A stretch of DNA of 64,000 nt from Myxococcales bacterium (GCA_016793465.1 JAEUJW010000037.1:61577-125576); one strand, 5' to 3'. Shown: positions 37,351-48,056, counted from the stretch's first letter. Numbers and translations: made by a program. The notes: generated by a model from the letters alone, not told the origin.

Positions 37351-38182
37351 CAACAAGATACCCAACGGGTTCATCAAGACGACGAATCGGTTCGCGACCT
37401 TCGCGCGCACCCGAGATTATCACCCCGTCGTGCTCCCGGTCGAAGCCAAGCGGGATGAGGTACTCGCGGCTTTTTCCTGGGTCACGAGCAATCTGGTCGC
37501 CGATGGCCAATGCCTCGTCTCGTACTGCGGCCACGGATTACCCAGCGGGACCGCCTGCGCCGAAAAAGACAAAGAGGTGTGGAAGCTGTTCAAATGGTCA
37601 CCCAGCGAGCAGGCCGTCCTCGAGCGGGTGCTCGGGGCCCCTGCCCTGCCGGCGCTCGGCGTGCCGGACTCGGTGCTCGACTGCTTCTCGCGGGTGTATC
37701 GCGGGTGGTCCGCGGGCATCGAGCTGCACCACCTCGCCAGCTTGTCTCCGCGCGGCGCGCCGGCGCTGCGCGTGGTCGCCTCCACGCCGTTCGAGCGGCT
37801 GCTGCCGACGATCGAAGAGTTGGGCTGGCAGGGCGACGCCTCCGCGGTGCACGCGCTGCTGACGGCGCTCGGCGACCATTCGGGGCGCGTGACCTTCGAC
37901 CTCGACCTCGCCGACGGGCCGTCGCATCGCCTCGGGATCGAGTGGTATCTGCCGACGATCCCCGCCGGCGATCCGCGCTGGCGACAGGCGCTCGCCGTCG
38001 CGGGCGAGCTCGCGGGCGGGTGCGCCGCGCGCATCGCCGCCGCCGAGGCCTGGGCCAACGAACGCGGCGGCGTCGGTCGCGTCGGCGTGCGCCGCTACTT
38101 TCAGCTGAAGTTCGTGCTGCGCAGCGGTGCGGCCTGGGCGACGAAGGCGTACCTCGGAGTCCGCCCCGCCCTGGCGCAGTGA
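37307..38182 (+). CDS. Truncated caspase-like domain joined to an unknown domain
   Basis: About 291 residues from a GTG at 37307; GGGGAGG stands seven bases upstream, although ATG 37292 in the same frame is possible. Residues 1-95 look like the start of a caspase/metacaspase p20 fold: ITGPDDNKIPNGF, an alpha/beta core and LVSYCGHGLPSG with the catalytic His region, then DKEVWKLFKW. The part that should carry the catalytic Cys is absent. From about residue 100 an unrelated, G+C-rich segment of about 190 residues follows (FDLDLADGPSHRLGIEWYLP; RRYFQLKFVLRSGAAWATKA), which I do not recognise. The caspase part is visibly lower in G+C, so this looks like an insertion fused in frame. Activity is doubtful. 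Confidence 0.7.
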   Translation: MAHAKISIHITGPDDNKIPNGFIKTTNRFATFARTRDYHPVVLPVEAKRDEVLAAFSWVTSNLVADGQCLVSYCGHGLPSGTACAEKDKEVWKLFKWSPSEQAVLERVLGAPALPALGVPDSVLDCFSRVYRGWSAGIELHHLASLSPRGAPALRVVASTPFERLLPTIEELGWQGDASAVHALLTALGDHSGRVTFDLDLADGPSHRLGIEWYLPTIPAGDPRWRQALAVAGELAGGCAARIAAAEAWANERGGVGRVGVRRYFQLKFVLRSGAAWATKAYLGVRPALAQ

Positions 38183-38300
38183 GCCGCGCGTCCACTTCTT
38201 CCCGCGCCGCCGCGGCGGTGTCCACGATGGTCGACATCCGGCAGAGGTCCCCGTAAACCGCGTCCGCGGGCGCTGCTGCGGCTCCGCGGGCCCGGGCGTG

Positions 38301-38319
38301 GGGCGCCGCGGCGGCGCCC
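38301..38319 (+). terminator. Hairpin downstream of the caspase-like gene
   Basis: GGGCGCC and GGCGCCC pair over a GCGGC loop, 119 bases after the stop at 38182. No T run follows. Besides this I see nothing else in 38183-38451. Confidence 0.3.
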
Positions 38320-38451
38320 GTCCAGGATATCTGACACCGGCGCCGCGAAGCGCAGGCGTCATGGCGTGGCACGGCCGATGCAACCCGGGGGTCGCGAGCG
38401 ACGCGGCCCGGACCGCTCGCTCGCAGTCCCACGTCTCCGCAGGAATTCATC

Positions 38452-40035
38452 ATGCCACGTCTCCCGCACGGAAGGTCGATCTCCACCCAACAGATCAAGA
38501 GGGCACGCTCGGCGCTGGCCGCCCACAGCGTCCCGGTCGATCTGGCGTTCTCCGCCACCGCCCCGGTCGACCTGCAGCGGTTCGACTACCTGTTCGTCGG
38601 CCTGCAGAGCGACCCCGACAACCTGCTGCCCGAGGCCGCGGCGACGCGCGACGACCTCGTGCGCCTCGGCAAGACCATGATGGAGGCCGCGGCGGTCATG
38701 GACGACCCCGCCGGAGATTCGGCGATCCCGGCGGCGTACACGTACCTCGGTCAATTCATCGACCACGACGTCACCCTCGAGGCGCTCTCGGCCGCGCTGC
38801 CCGACCTGACCGCGCCCGGCCTGCGGCCGATGGCGCTGGCCGACGCGCGCACGCTGCTGCGCAACGCGCGGACCGCGAGCCTCGACCTCGACAGCGTGTA
38901 CGGGCTGCCGGCCCCGCGCAGCGGCGACCAGATGGTCCTCGGCACGGTCTCGCCGACCGTCAACAACAACCCGCCGCTGGCCCGTCCGCCGGGCAAGGAC
39001 GACCTCAACGACCTGCCGCGCGAGGCCCGGAGCGAGGACCCCGAGCACGACCGCGCGGCGCTGATCGGCGACCCGCGCAACGACGAGAACACCATCATCT
39101 CGCAGCTCCACGTGGCGTTCCTGCGGGCCCACAACGCGATCGTCGCGCGCGGGCACGGCTTCGACGAGGCCGGCGTGCTGCTCCGCCAGCACTACCAGCA
39201 CGTCGTGATCCACGACTTCCTGCGGCGCATCGTCGACCCGGCGCTGGTCGACCGCATCCTGCAGTACGGCAACCGCTTCTACGACGCGATGGCCGAGCCG
39301 TTCTACCTGCCGCTCGAGTTCACGGTCGCGGCCTACCGCTTCGGCCACACCATGGTGCGCGGCGCCTACGACTTCAACCTCAACTTCAACCGCACCCGCG
39401 GCGGGATCCCGGCCACGCTGCAGCTGCTGTTCACGTTCACCGCCTTCAGCGGCCAGCTCGGCGACTTCGCCACGCTGCCGCACAACTGGATCGTCGAGTG
39501 GCCGGAGCTGATCGGCGACGGCCCCGAGGTCGAGAAGACGCGCCGGCTCGACACCCGGCTGGTCGAGCCGCTGTTCACGCTGCCGCAGATCGACGGCCAG
39601 CCCGAGCCCGGCGACCGCGGCCGCCTCGCGGTGCGCAACCTGCTGCGGGGGTACCTCCTGCGCATGCCCACCGGTCAGGCCGTCGCCAGGGCCCTCGGCG
39701 TCGCGCCGCTGACCGCGGCCGAGCTCGAGGCCGTCGCCGCGAGCGTGCCCGCCGCGCCGGGCGGCGAGTCGCAGCTCGACGTGCTGCGCAGCGCCGGCTT
39801 CCTCGAGCGCACGCCGCTGTGGTTCTACGTGCTGGCCGAGGCCGCGTCCGTCGGCGACGGTCAGCGGCTCGGACCGGTCGGCGGCACCATCGTCGCCGAG
39901 GTGCTCATCGGCCTGGTCCGCCGCAGCAAGGACTCGATCCTGCGCACCTACGGCTGGCGCCCGACCCTGCCGTCCGCCCGCGGCGACGGCCACTTCGACC
40001 TCTCGGACCTCCTGCGCCTCGCCGGCGTGCTGTGA
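38452..40035 (+). CDS. Animal-type haem peroxidase
   Basis: 527-residue member of the peroxidase-cyclooxygenase superfamily. The distal His105 is in YLGQFIDHDVT, as in the family GQFxDHDxT motif. HVAFLRAHNAIV gives the LHxxFLRxHN box, and the proximal His299 is in YRFGHTMVR. The N-terminus lacks a signal peptide, as is common for bacterial relatives. Expected to oxidise halides, phenols or lipids with hydrogen peroxide, possibly in defence or secondary metabolism. AGGA nine bases before the ATG at 38452 is the likely ribosome site. Confidence 0.92.
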   Translation: MPRLPHGRSISTQQIKRARSALAAHSVPVDLAFSATAPVDLQRFDYLFVGLQSDPDNLLPEAAATRDDLVRLGKTMMEAAAVMDDPAGDSAIPAAYTYLGQFIDHDVTLEALSAALPDLTAPGLRPMALADARTLLRNARTASLDLDSVYGLPAPRSGDQMVLGTVSPTVNNNPPLARPPGKDDLNDLPREARSEDPEHDRAALIGDPRNDENTIISQLHVAFLRAHNAIVARGHGFDEAGVLLRQHYQHVVIHDFLRRIVDPALVDRILQYGNRFYDAMAEPFYLPLEFTVAAYRFGHTMVRGAYDFNLNFNRTRGGIPATLQLLFTFTAFSGQLGDFATLPHNWIVEWPELIGDGPEVEKTRRLDTRLVEPLFTLPQIDGQPEPGDRGRLAVRNLLRGYLLRMPTGQAVARALGVAPLTAAELEAVAASVPAAPGGESQLDVLRSAGFLERTPLWFYVLAEAASVGDGQRLGPVGGTIVAEVLIGLVRRSKDSILRTYGWRPTLPSARGDGHFDLSDLLRLAGVL

Positions 40036-40052
40036 GCGCGTGGCGCCGCCGC

Positions 40053-40080
40053 CCGACCCCGACGCTATCCTCGGGGTCGG
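40053..40080 (+). terminator. Hairpin after the peroxidase gene
   Basis: CCGACCCCGA (40053-40062) and TCGGGGTCGG (40071-40080) form a perfect ten-base stem with an eight-base loop, 17 bases past the stop. There is no T run. Confidence 0.45.
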
Positions 40081-40154
40081 CGACGCAGGGATTTTCCACG
40101 CGATATCTATCTATCATCGCCGACCATGGTTCGACGAATATACGCGAACCAAGT

Positions 40155-40200
40155 GGGCGTCGTCGCTTCGCAGGTATTGCGAGCCACGACGCCCTTTTAT
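40155..40200 (+). terminator. Rho-independent terminator
   Basis: GGGCGTCGT (40155-40163) and ACGACGCCC (40186-40194) pair, with CGC/GCG support inside, and TTTTAT follows directly. It is the best classical terminator in the window and lies in a lower-G+C gap (40036-40361) that carries no gene I can support. It should end the peroxidase transcript. Confidence 0.7.
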
Positions 40201-40361
40201 GTTTACACCCTGACGCCGCACCAGCGGGCTGTCTCGCCGGCCTTCGGGCGCGGCGACGGCGGGCGCTCCGCGACCACGCGACACCACGCGCGCGCAGCGG
40301 CGCCGGCGTTGCACACGCCCCGGCGCCGCGACATACATTGACCGGGTGAGCCCGGCGCCGC

Positions 40362-41795
40362 TCATTTGGCCTTCGGCGGCTTCGGCTTATTGGACTTCGC
40401 CGGCGCGGGGGTCGTCGGGGGCGGGCCAGCCTCCGGACTCGCCCCCGGGCTCGGCGCCGGTCCGATCGACGTGAGCGCGGCCGTGAAAGCTTCGGTGGTG
40501 ACCCGCTGGACGACCTCGCCCTTGCAGTCGCCGGGCTTCAGGCACTTCTTCTCCACGAGGCAACGCGCGTCGCTCCCCGGCACGAAGTCGGGGTCACCGC
40601 GCACCAGGACGCCGACGACCTTGCCGGAGCCGACGTCGACGATCGGCGAGCCCGAGTTGCCGCCGAACGTGTCGAGCGTGGCCCAGAACAGCAGCTTGCT
40701 CGCGTTCTGTCGGCCGACGTCGATCACCCTGGCCTCGTCCGCGTACTTGATCGGCAACCCGAGCGGATGCCCGCTCACGGCCAGCTGTCGATCGGTTCCG
40801 GGGACCACCTCCGCGGTGTCGACCGCGAGCGAGACCACGTCGCCCGCGACCGGACGATCGAGCCTGAGCAGCGCCCAGTCCTCGCCGTCCTCGCTCCGGC
40901 GCGTGGCGTCGACGACCTTGTAGACGCTGGCCGTCGGGAACGACAGGGGCTCCGTACGCTCGCGCCATGATGGCGTCTCATGGTACCCCGTCACCACCCG
41001 GATCTTCTCGACCGTCTTGCCCTCCAGGCAGTGACGCGCGGTCACCACCCACTCCGGCGCGACGACGAAGCCGCTGCAATACGAGCCCGACGGTTCGTCC
41101 ACGAACGGCTGGTTCGCGCACAGCTGCAGGGTCGCGCCGAGCGACTGGACCGGCTCCGTCTGCCACTGCCCGCTCTGCTCGGTCCAGCCGCCGTCCATGA
41201 ACAGCGCGACCGTCCCCCTGGCGATTCTCCGCTGGTTGTCGTCGAGGCGAGCCCAGCCGCGGCGGTTGTCACGTCCGTGGATCGTCTTGATGTCGCTCGA
41301 GACCATCGCCTTCAGCGCATCGGTCAGCACCTCGACCCTCGGGACCGCGGAGCAGAGGCTTTGCCCGAGGATACACGCCTCCTTCTCGCGCTCGCCCTTC
41401 GCAAACGCCTTGATCTTGCCTTCGATGGCGTTCTGCGCGGCGTGCATGGGGTTCACGGTTGCCAAATTCTTCGCGCCCCCGCCGCCTCCCCCGCTCCCGC
41501 CGCTTCCGCCGCTCTCACCCGGCGGCGTGGACACCTTGCATCCCCGCTGCTTGAGCGACTCGTCGAGGTAGTCGGCGACCTTCATCGCGTCGAGGAACTC
41601 GTCGATCCTTCGCTCGTGCTTGTTGAAGCGCTTGACCGATCGGTCGAGCAGCTTGTTGCGGGCCTTCTCATAGGCTTCACAGGGGTCTTTAGGGGCGTCC
41701 GCGCTGCCTTTCTTGCAGCCCTGGAGGAGGGTGACGGTTACGGTGGCGGCGCCGCCGACGAGGAGGGCCCCGAGGATTCGATGCGAGGGTTTCAT
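40362..41795 (-). CDS. Trypsin-like serine protease, lipoprotein
   Basis: 477-residue lipoprotein; the lipobox LQGC sets Cys27. A helical region of about 170 residues with a poly-Gly/Ser spacer (GGSGGSGGGGGG) precedes an S1-type protease domain with the triad His in VVTARHCLEG, Asp in DWALLRLD and Ser in FGGNSGSPI. The helical part may bind a partner or act as a pro-region. The protein ends in a Pro/Lys tail (KSNKPKPPKAK). Codons ending in A/T are more frequent than in neighbours. It is the last gene of an operon with the genes at 41812 and 42940. Confidence 0.88.
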   Translation of the reverse strand: MKPSHRILGALLVGGAATVTVTLLQGCKKGSADAPKDPCEAYEKARNKLLDRSVKRFNKHERRIDEFLDAMKVADYLDESLKQRGCKVSTPPGESGGSGGSGGGGGGAKNLATVNPMHAAQNAIEGKIKAFAKGEREKEACILGQSLCSAVPRVEVLTDALKAMVSSDIKTIHGRDNRRGWARLDDNQRRIARGTVALFMDGGWTEQSGQWQTEPVQSLGATLQLCANQPFVDEPSGSYCSGFVVAPEWVVTARHCLEGKTVEKIRVVTGYHETPSWRERTEPLSFPTASVYKVVDATRRSEDGEDWALLRLDRPVAGDVVSLAVDTAEVVPGTDRQLAVSGHPLGLPIKYADEARVIDVGRQNASKLLFWATLDTFGGNSGSPIVDVGSGKVVGVLVRGDPDFVPGSDARCLVEKKCLKPGDCKGEVVQRVTTEAFTAALTSIGPAPSPGASPEAGPPPTTPAPAKSNKPKPPKAK

Positions 41796-41811
41796 GGGCG
41801 ATGGAGTCCCT

Positions 41812-42921
41812 TCATTCGGGCATGAGGTTCTTGATGTCGGCGTTGCGGCGGCGCTCGTTGAGCGTGCGGACGATGTCGAACGAGAGGGTCACGCCGAGGT
41901 AGAAGCGGGGGGCCCAGTAGCGGTCGACGTACTGGCGGAGGTCGGCGCTGCCGTCGCTGTTCGTGCCGGTCGGCGCGGGGATCAGCGCGCCGGAGAAGTG
42001 GCCGCCGCGGATGTACTCGAGGCGGGTGAGCGCGACGCCCGCGTTGAAGCTGAGGCCGGCGACGGGCTCGAACAGGCCGCCGAAGAACAGGCGGTTGAAA
42101 TTCTTGAAGTCGAGCTCGATGCCGAGCTGCAGGCCGAGGGCGTTGGCGGCGCGTCGGCGGTGGCGGTCCGACCGGCACCGCCGCCACGCGGGGGCCGGAT
42201 CGGCGCAGCCGTGGCCCACCTTGAACGAGCTCAGCGCGCCGAGGTCGCGTCCGCCGGGGAACACGTGCAGCATCAGGGCGGGCACGACCTGCAGGTCCTC
42301 GCGGACGGACAGGCGCTTGATCCCCGGCTGGTCGGTGTCCTCGACCACGACCTTGCGGTCGCCGCCGAGGACCACCGGGATCATGACGCCGACGTCGAGG
42401 TAGTAGCGGCCGAGGTCGACGCGTGACTCGTAGGTCTCGACGCGCAGCCTGGCGGCGGCGTCGGCGCCCTCCTGGCGGGTGACGATGATGCGGAAGAGCC
42501 GCGTGTTCGGGGCGCTGGCCACGGTCACGCGCTCGGACTTCAGCACGGTCACCTTGTCGGCGGAGTCGCACTTGTCCACTTCCTCATTGATCTTGGCCCT
42601 CTCAGCAGCGGTCGCCTCCGTGCTCACGGGGTCCTTGAACAGGCGCTCCGGGGTCGTCTCGGCCTCGCTGTCGATCTTGTAGGAGGCGTCCTTGTATACG
42701 TTCGCGCAGCCGAGCACCTTGACCTGGACGCCGGCGCCGGCGGTGACCCGGGCGGGCATCGCGTCGTCGGCGATCGGACGGCCGTCGGCGTCGAGGCACA
42801 GCACCGATGCGCGGGCGCAGCCCTCGCGGACATACACCTCGGCGGGCTCGGGGGTGCTCGCGTTCGCGGGCAATGGCAGCGCGTCGGCGGCGAGCCACAG
42901 GAGCCATGATTGGATGAGCAT
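41812..42921 (-). CDS. Probable outer-membrane protein with N-terminal periplasmic part
   Basis: 369 residues with a signal peptide (MLIQSWLLWLAADALPLPAN). Two Cys pairs follow (EGCARASVLC) in a beta-like N-terminal domain. From about residue 180 alternating hydrophobic/polar strands appear (YYLDVGVMIPVVLGG; NALGLQLGIELDF; VAGLSFNAGVALTRL; FYLGVTLSFDIV), typical of a small outer-membrane barrel. No family recognised. It sits 16 bases upstream of the protease gene and 18 bases after the lipoprotein gene, so the three are cotranscribed; the barrel could display or receive the protease. Confidence 0.72.
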   Translation of the reverse strand: MLIQSWLLWLAADALPLPANASTPEPAEVYVREGCARASVLCLDADGRPIADDAMPARVTAGAGVQVKVLGCANVYKDASYKIDSEAETTPERLFKDPVSTEATAAERAKINEEVDKCDSADKVTVLKSERVTVASAPNTRLFRIIVTRQEGADAAARLRVETYESRVDLGRYYLDVGVMIPVVLGGDRKVVVEDTDQPGIKRLSVREDLQVVPALMLHVFPGGRDLGALSSFKVGHGCADPAPAWRRCRSDRHRRRAANALGLQLGIELDFKNFNRLFFGGLFEPVAGLSFNAGVALTRLEYIRGGHFSGALIPAPTGTNSDGSADLRQYVDRYWAPRFYLGVTLSFDIVRTLNERRRNADIKNLMPE

Positions 42922-42939
42922 GACTGCGTTACCTTTTGC

Positions 42940-43692
42940 TCAGGGGTTCGTGGAGGTGCCGGTGCCGGTGTCCCCGGTGTCGGAGCCGCCGGTGCTCGAG
43001 CTCGTGTCCGTGCTCGTCGCGGTGCTCGTGCCCGTGCTCGTGTCCGTGCCCGTGGCGGTGCCCGTGCCCGTGCTCGTGTCCGTGCCCGTGGCGGTGCCCG
43101 TGCCCGTGGCGGACGTGCTGCCGGTGTCGCTCTGCTCGGGCAGGACCGCCTGGACCAGCAGCGTGGCCTGGTCGACGAGGAGGGCTCGTGGCGGGCAGGC
43201 GGCGGAGACGAACGGCGGCGCGTCGTCGGCGTCGCCGCCCTCGTCGCTCTCGCCGCTCTCGCTCGCGTCGCCGTCGTCGCTCGTGCCGGCGGCGGGCGGG
43301 CACAGGGCCTGGCAGGTGGGCGGGAGCGCCGCGCAGGTGCCGGGCTCGATCAGCAGCTCGCCGTGCAGCAGGGCCGCGGTCTCCGCGGGGTAGACCAGGA
43401 GCTCGACGCGCTGCGACTCGCCGTGGAGCGGCAGGCGCAGGCAGGCGTCGGTGCGGCGCGCGTCGCCGTGGACCGAGAGGGTGCCGGCCTCGCTGCGCAG
43501 CGCGAGGTGGGTGCCGCACACGCTCTGGCCGACGACGAGCACGCCGAGGTCGTCGGCGGTGTCGCCGAGGCGGCTGCCGACCTGGCGCATGACGAGGGTC
43601 CCGGGCGGCGGCGGGGGATCGCTGTGGCAGGCCGCGAGGCACCCGAGGAGCGCGAGCGCGGCGAGGGACGGGGCGTGGTTGTGGGCGTGCAC
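42940..43692 (-). CDS. Lipoprotein with a C-terminal Thr/Gly tail
   Basis: 250 residues from a GTG at 43692; the lipobox could be LLGC (Cys18) or CLAAC (Cys22). The domain between residues 25 and 190 contains several Cys and beta strands (LVVGQSVCGTHLALRS; CLRLPLHGESQRVELLVYP). The last 60 residues are a Thr/Gly/Ser/Asp low-complexity tail, the opposite of the usual order in this window where such stretches follow the lipobox. An exact 36-base tandem repeat at 43034-43105 encodes part of it. First gene of the operon with the probable barrel and the protease. Function unknown. Confidence 0.75.
   Translation of the reverse strand: MHAHNHAPSLAALALLGCLAACHSDPPPPPGTLVMRQVGSRLGDTADDLGVLVVGQSVCGTHLALRSEAGTLSVHGDARRTDACLRLPLHGESQRVELLVYPAETAALLHGELLIEPGTCAALPPTCQALCPPAAGTSDDGDASESGESDEGGDADDAPPFVSAACPPRALLVDQATLLVQAVLPEQSDTGSTSATGTGTATGTDTSTGTGTATGTDTSTGTSTATSTDTSSSTGGSDTGDTGTGTSTNP
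43034..43105 (-). repeat. 36-base tandem duplication in the Thr/Gly tail
   Basis: Two exact copies (43034-43069, 43070-43105) made of GTGxxx hexamers on the plus strand. Length change here would alter the tail by 12 residues without frameshift. Confidence 0.85.
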
Positions 43693-43870
43693 GGCGACCT
43701 TGGGTTGCGGTCACCGGAGAGCAACGACCGTGCCACGCGTGATCGCGGGGGCTCGCGGGTCGGGGTGTCTCGCCGAGTGAACGCGGCCGGGCGGGGCGGC
43801 GGGCGGACCGCCGGGGCGCAGGTGCTGCCGCGGTCCAGCCGTGTGGGCGGACGTCTGAATTACTGGACGG

Positions 43871-45403
<1,533 letters not shown>

Positions 45404-45506
45404 GATAGCGGCCGCGCGGCGCCGCGGGGCCGCCCCCGCTCCGGGACGTACGGGCCCATTTGCGGGCGTGGGCAACCGGGGCGGCGAGGGGAGCGGGCGC
45501 GTCGGC

Positions 45507-48056
45507 TCACTCGAGGCCGGCGATCCAGGCCTCGACCCGGGCCGCGTCCTGCTCGCGCGGCGGGGTGGCGCGGCGGAACTCGGCGACGGCGGTGCGGGCG
45601 TGGTGCACGGCGGCGGTGCGGTCGGCGTCGTGCTGCCAGTGGGCTCTGGCGAGGGCCTCGTGGGCCTCGGCGAGCTCGTGGGCGGCGGCGCGGCTGGCCG
45701 CCTGGATCTTCAGGGCGCGTTCGAACCGCGGGATCGCCTGCTGCGGGCGGTCGGTCTCGAGCAGCACGCGGCCGAGGTTGACGAGGGCGTAGGCGCAGAG
45801 CGGGTGGTCGGGGCCGAGGGTGCGCTCGGCGAGCGCCAGGGCCTGCTGGTTGTACTGCTCGGCGAGGGCGTGGCGGCCGGTGCTGCGGTGGACCTCGGCG
45901 AGGCCGAGCATGGTCATGGCCGCGGTCGGGTGCTCGCCGCCGAGGTTGGCCTGGTTGATCTGCAGGGCCCGCTGGAAGGCCGCGCTCGCCGGCTCGTAGG
46001 CCCTCAGGTTGTAGTGGATGACGCCGATGTTGTAGAGCGGCGAGGCGAGCGAGGGGTGGCGCTCGCCGAGCACGCGCTCCTGCAGGGCCACGGCCCGCTG
46101 GTAGTACTCGAGGGCGCGCTCGGACTGGCCCTGCATGTCGTGCACGACGCCGAGGTTGTTGAGCGAGCGGGCGACGTCGGGGTGCGAGTCGTCGAACAGC
46201 CGGCGGCGCAGCTCGAGGGCCGCCTCGTGGGACGCGCGGGCGGCGTCGAGGTCGTTCTCGGCGATCGCCAGCGAGCCGAGGGCGTCGTGCAGGTCGGCGT
46301 GGCGGCCGGTGTGGAGGCGCGTGCGGGCGACGATCGCCTGGCTGCCGCGGGCCCACACGTGGGCCTCCGAGAGCCGCGTCTGCTGCTCGTCGACGCCGAT
46401 CAGGCGGGTGGCGGCGGCCAGCTTGGTGTCGTCGTCGGCGTGGGCCTCGGCGGTCCAGTAGGCGTCGACGAGCGCGTGCTCGGCGGCGGACAGCTTGCCG
46501 AGGTGCTCGAGCAGCTCGCCCTGCAGCAGCTGGGCCTGGGCGCGGTGGGATCCGTGGCCCGTCTGCCGCGCGAGCACGAGGGCCGCCATCGCGGTGTCGA
46601 GGGCGCGCTGGTAGTCGCCGGCGCGCCCCAGGGCGCGGGCGGTGGCGAGGCGCTGCTCGAGCGCGGCGAGCTGGCCGCGCTCGGCCGGCGCGTCGGCGTC
46701 GCTGCGCGCGAGGCGGGCGGGGTCGGTGCACTCGGCGGGGTCCGGCAGCGAGGCGACCGCGAACACGGCGTGCTCGGCGATGGTGGCGTCGGCGCCGGCG
46801 AGCACCTGCACGAGCGCGCGGGCCTCCTGGCGCTGGCGCTCGAGGCAGGCGAGCTTGTGGTGGGCGAGGGTCGAGGCCTCGTCGCCGCAGGCGGCGCGGT
46901 GGGTCGAGCGCCAGCGCTCGGCGTAGCGGTCGAGGCCGGCGGCCACGCGCTCGGCGGTGTCGGGGGCGTGCGACGAGCGCGTCGCCAGCAGGGCGGACGC
47001 GACGGCGGCGCGCTCGGGCTCGCCCCACACGCCGGCGAACGCGTGGGCCGCGTCCTCGCAGGCGCGCGCGCCGGACAACGTGCGCTGCACGGCGAGGTTG
47101 ACCGCGGTGCCGAGCAGCGCGCCGAAGCCGACGGCGACGATCAGCCAGCGACGGCGCCGCCAGGTCGCGCGGCCGAGGGCCGCGAGCAGCGCGTCCATCG
47201 AGTCCCAGCGGGCGGCGGGGTCGGCGGCGAGGCCCCGCGCGATGGTGCGGTGCAGCCAGCGCGGCACCCGACCGCCGCGCCGCCACGGCGGCAGCGAGCC
47301 CCCGGTGATCTTCAGGATCAGCTCGCCGCGGGTGGCGGCGGTGAACGGCAGCTCGCCGTGCACGCTCTCCCACAGCGAGGCGCAGAAGCTGTACTGGTCG
47401 CTGCGGGCGTCGACGGCGCGGCCGAGGTGCTGCTCGGGCGGCATGTAGGCGGGCGTGCCGATCAGCGCGTGGGTGGCGGTGAGGCGGAGGTTGTCGTCGT
47501 CGAGGGCCTGGTCGGCGGCGGCGCTCGGGGCGGCGTCGGCGGCGTGGGAGTCGTGGCGGGCCAGGCCGAAGTCGGCGATGAGGGCGCGGCCGTCCTCGCC
47601 GATGAGGATGTTGTCGGGCTTGACGTCGCGGTGCACGAGCGCGGCGCGGTGGGCCGCGGCCAGGCCGGCGCCGACCTGCAGGAACACGGCGAGCACGTCG
47701 GGCCAGCCGCGGCGGGCCTCGGCGAGCCAGGCCGCGAGCGTGCGCCCGGCGATGTACTCCATGGCGATGTAGATGTGCCCGTCGTGCTCGCCGACCTCGT
47801 AGACCTGGACGACGTTGGGGTGCGAGAGGCGGGCCATGACCTGGGCCTCGCGCTGCAGCCGGGCCTGGCGCTGGCCGGCGCGGCCGTCGACGTGGATCAG
47901 CTTGATGGCGACGCGGCGCCCGAGCTCCTCGTCGTAGGCCGAGTAGACCACGCCCATGGACCCGGCGCCGAGGCGCCGCAGGACGACGAAGCGGCCCACG
48001 CGGACCGGTTCGCTGGCTGATTGCGCCCCCTCGATCGCTCCACCCCCAGCCGGCAA
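45507..48056 (-). CDS. Ser/Thr kinase with transmembrane helix and TPR repeats
   Basis: About 849 residues. Kinase motifs GAGSMGVVY, AIKLI, HRDVKPDN, DFGLARHD and MPPEQ are intact. One helix (RWLIVAVGFGALLGTAVNLAV) comes after a short linker, then a Cys-containing periplasmic helical region, then kinesin-light-chain-like TPRs (HPDVARSLNNLGVVHDMQG; HPSLASPLYNIGVIHYNL; HPLCAYALVNLGRVLLE). The start is uncertain: no ATG lies near the domain, so TTG 48056 is a guess; GTG 47999 would still leave the kinase nearly complete. It precedes the GAF-AAA-Fis gene, forming a likely sensor-regulator pair, and is divergent from the lipoprotein gene at 48250. Confidence 0.87.
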   Translation of the reverse strand: MPAGGGAIEGAQSASEPVRVGRFVVLRRLGAGSMGVVYSAYDEELGRRVAIKLIHVDGRAGQRQARLQREAQVMARLSHPNVVQVYEVGEHDGHIYIAMEYIAGRTLAAWLAEARRGWPDVLAVFLQVGAGLAAAHRAALVHRDVKPDNILIGEDGRALIADFGLARHDSHAADAAPSAAADQALDDDNLRLTATHALIGTPAYMPPEQHLGRAVDARSDQYSFCASLWESVHGELPFTAATRGELILKITGGSLPPWRRGGRVPRWLHRTIARGLAADPAARWDSMDALLAALGRATWRRRRWLIVAVGFGALLGTAVNLAVQRTLSGARACEDAAHAFAGVWGEPERAAVASALLATRSSHAPDTAERVAAGLDRYAERWRSTHRAACGDEASTLAHHKLACLERQRQEARALVQVLAGADATIAEHAVFAVASLPDPAECTDPARLARSDADAPAERGQLAALEQRLATARALGRAGDYQRALDTAMAALVLARQTGHGSHRAQAQLLQGELLEHLGKLSAAEHALVDAYWTAEAHADDDTKLAAATRLIGVDEQQTRLSEAHVWARGSQAIVARTRLHTGRHADLHDALGSLAIAENDLDAARASHEAALELRRRLFDDSHPDVARSLNNLGVVHDMQGQSERALEYYQRAVALQERVLGERHPSLASPLYNIGVIHYNLRAYEPASAAFQRALQINQANLGGEHPTAAMTMLGLAEVHRSTGRHALAEQYNQQALALAERTLGPDHPLCAYALVNLGRVLLETDRPQQAIPRFERALKIQAASRAAAHELAEAHEALARAHWQHDADRTAAVHHARTAVAEFRRATPPREQDAARVEAWIAGLE

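Noticed and set aside
40126..40341. 71-residue open frame in the gap after the peroxidase
   Set aside because: It runs through the terminator hairpin, has no ribosome site and no recognisable composition.
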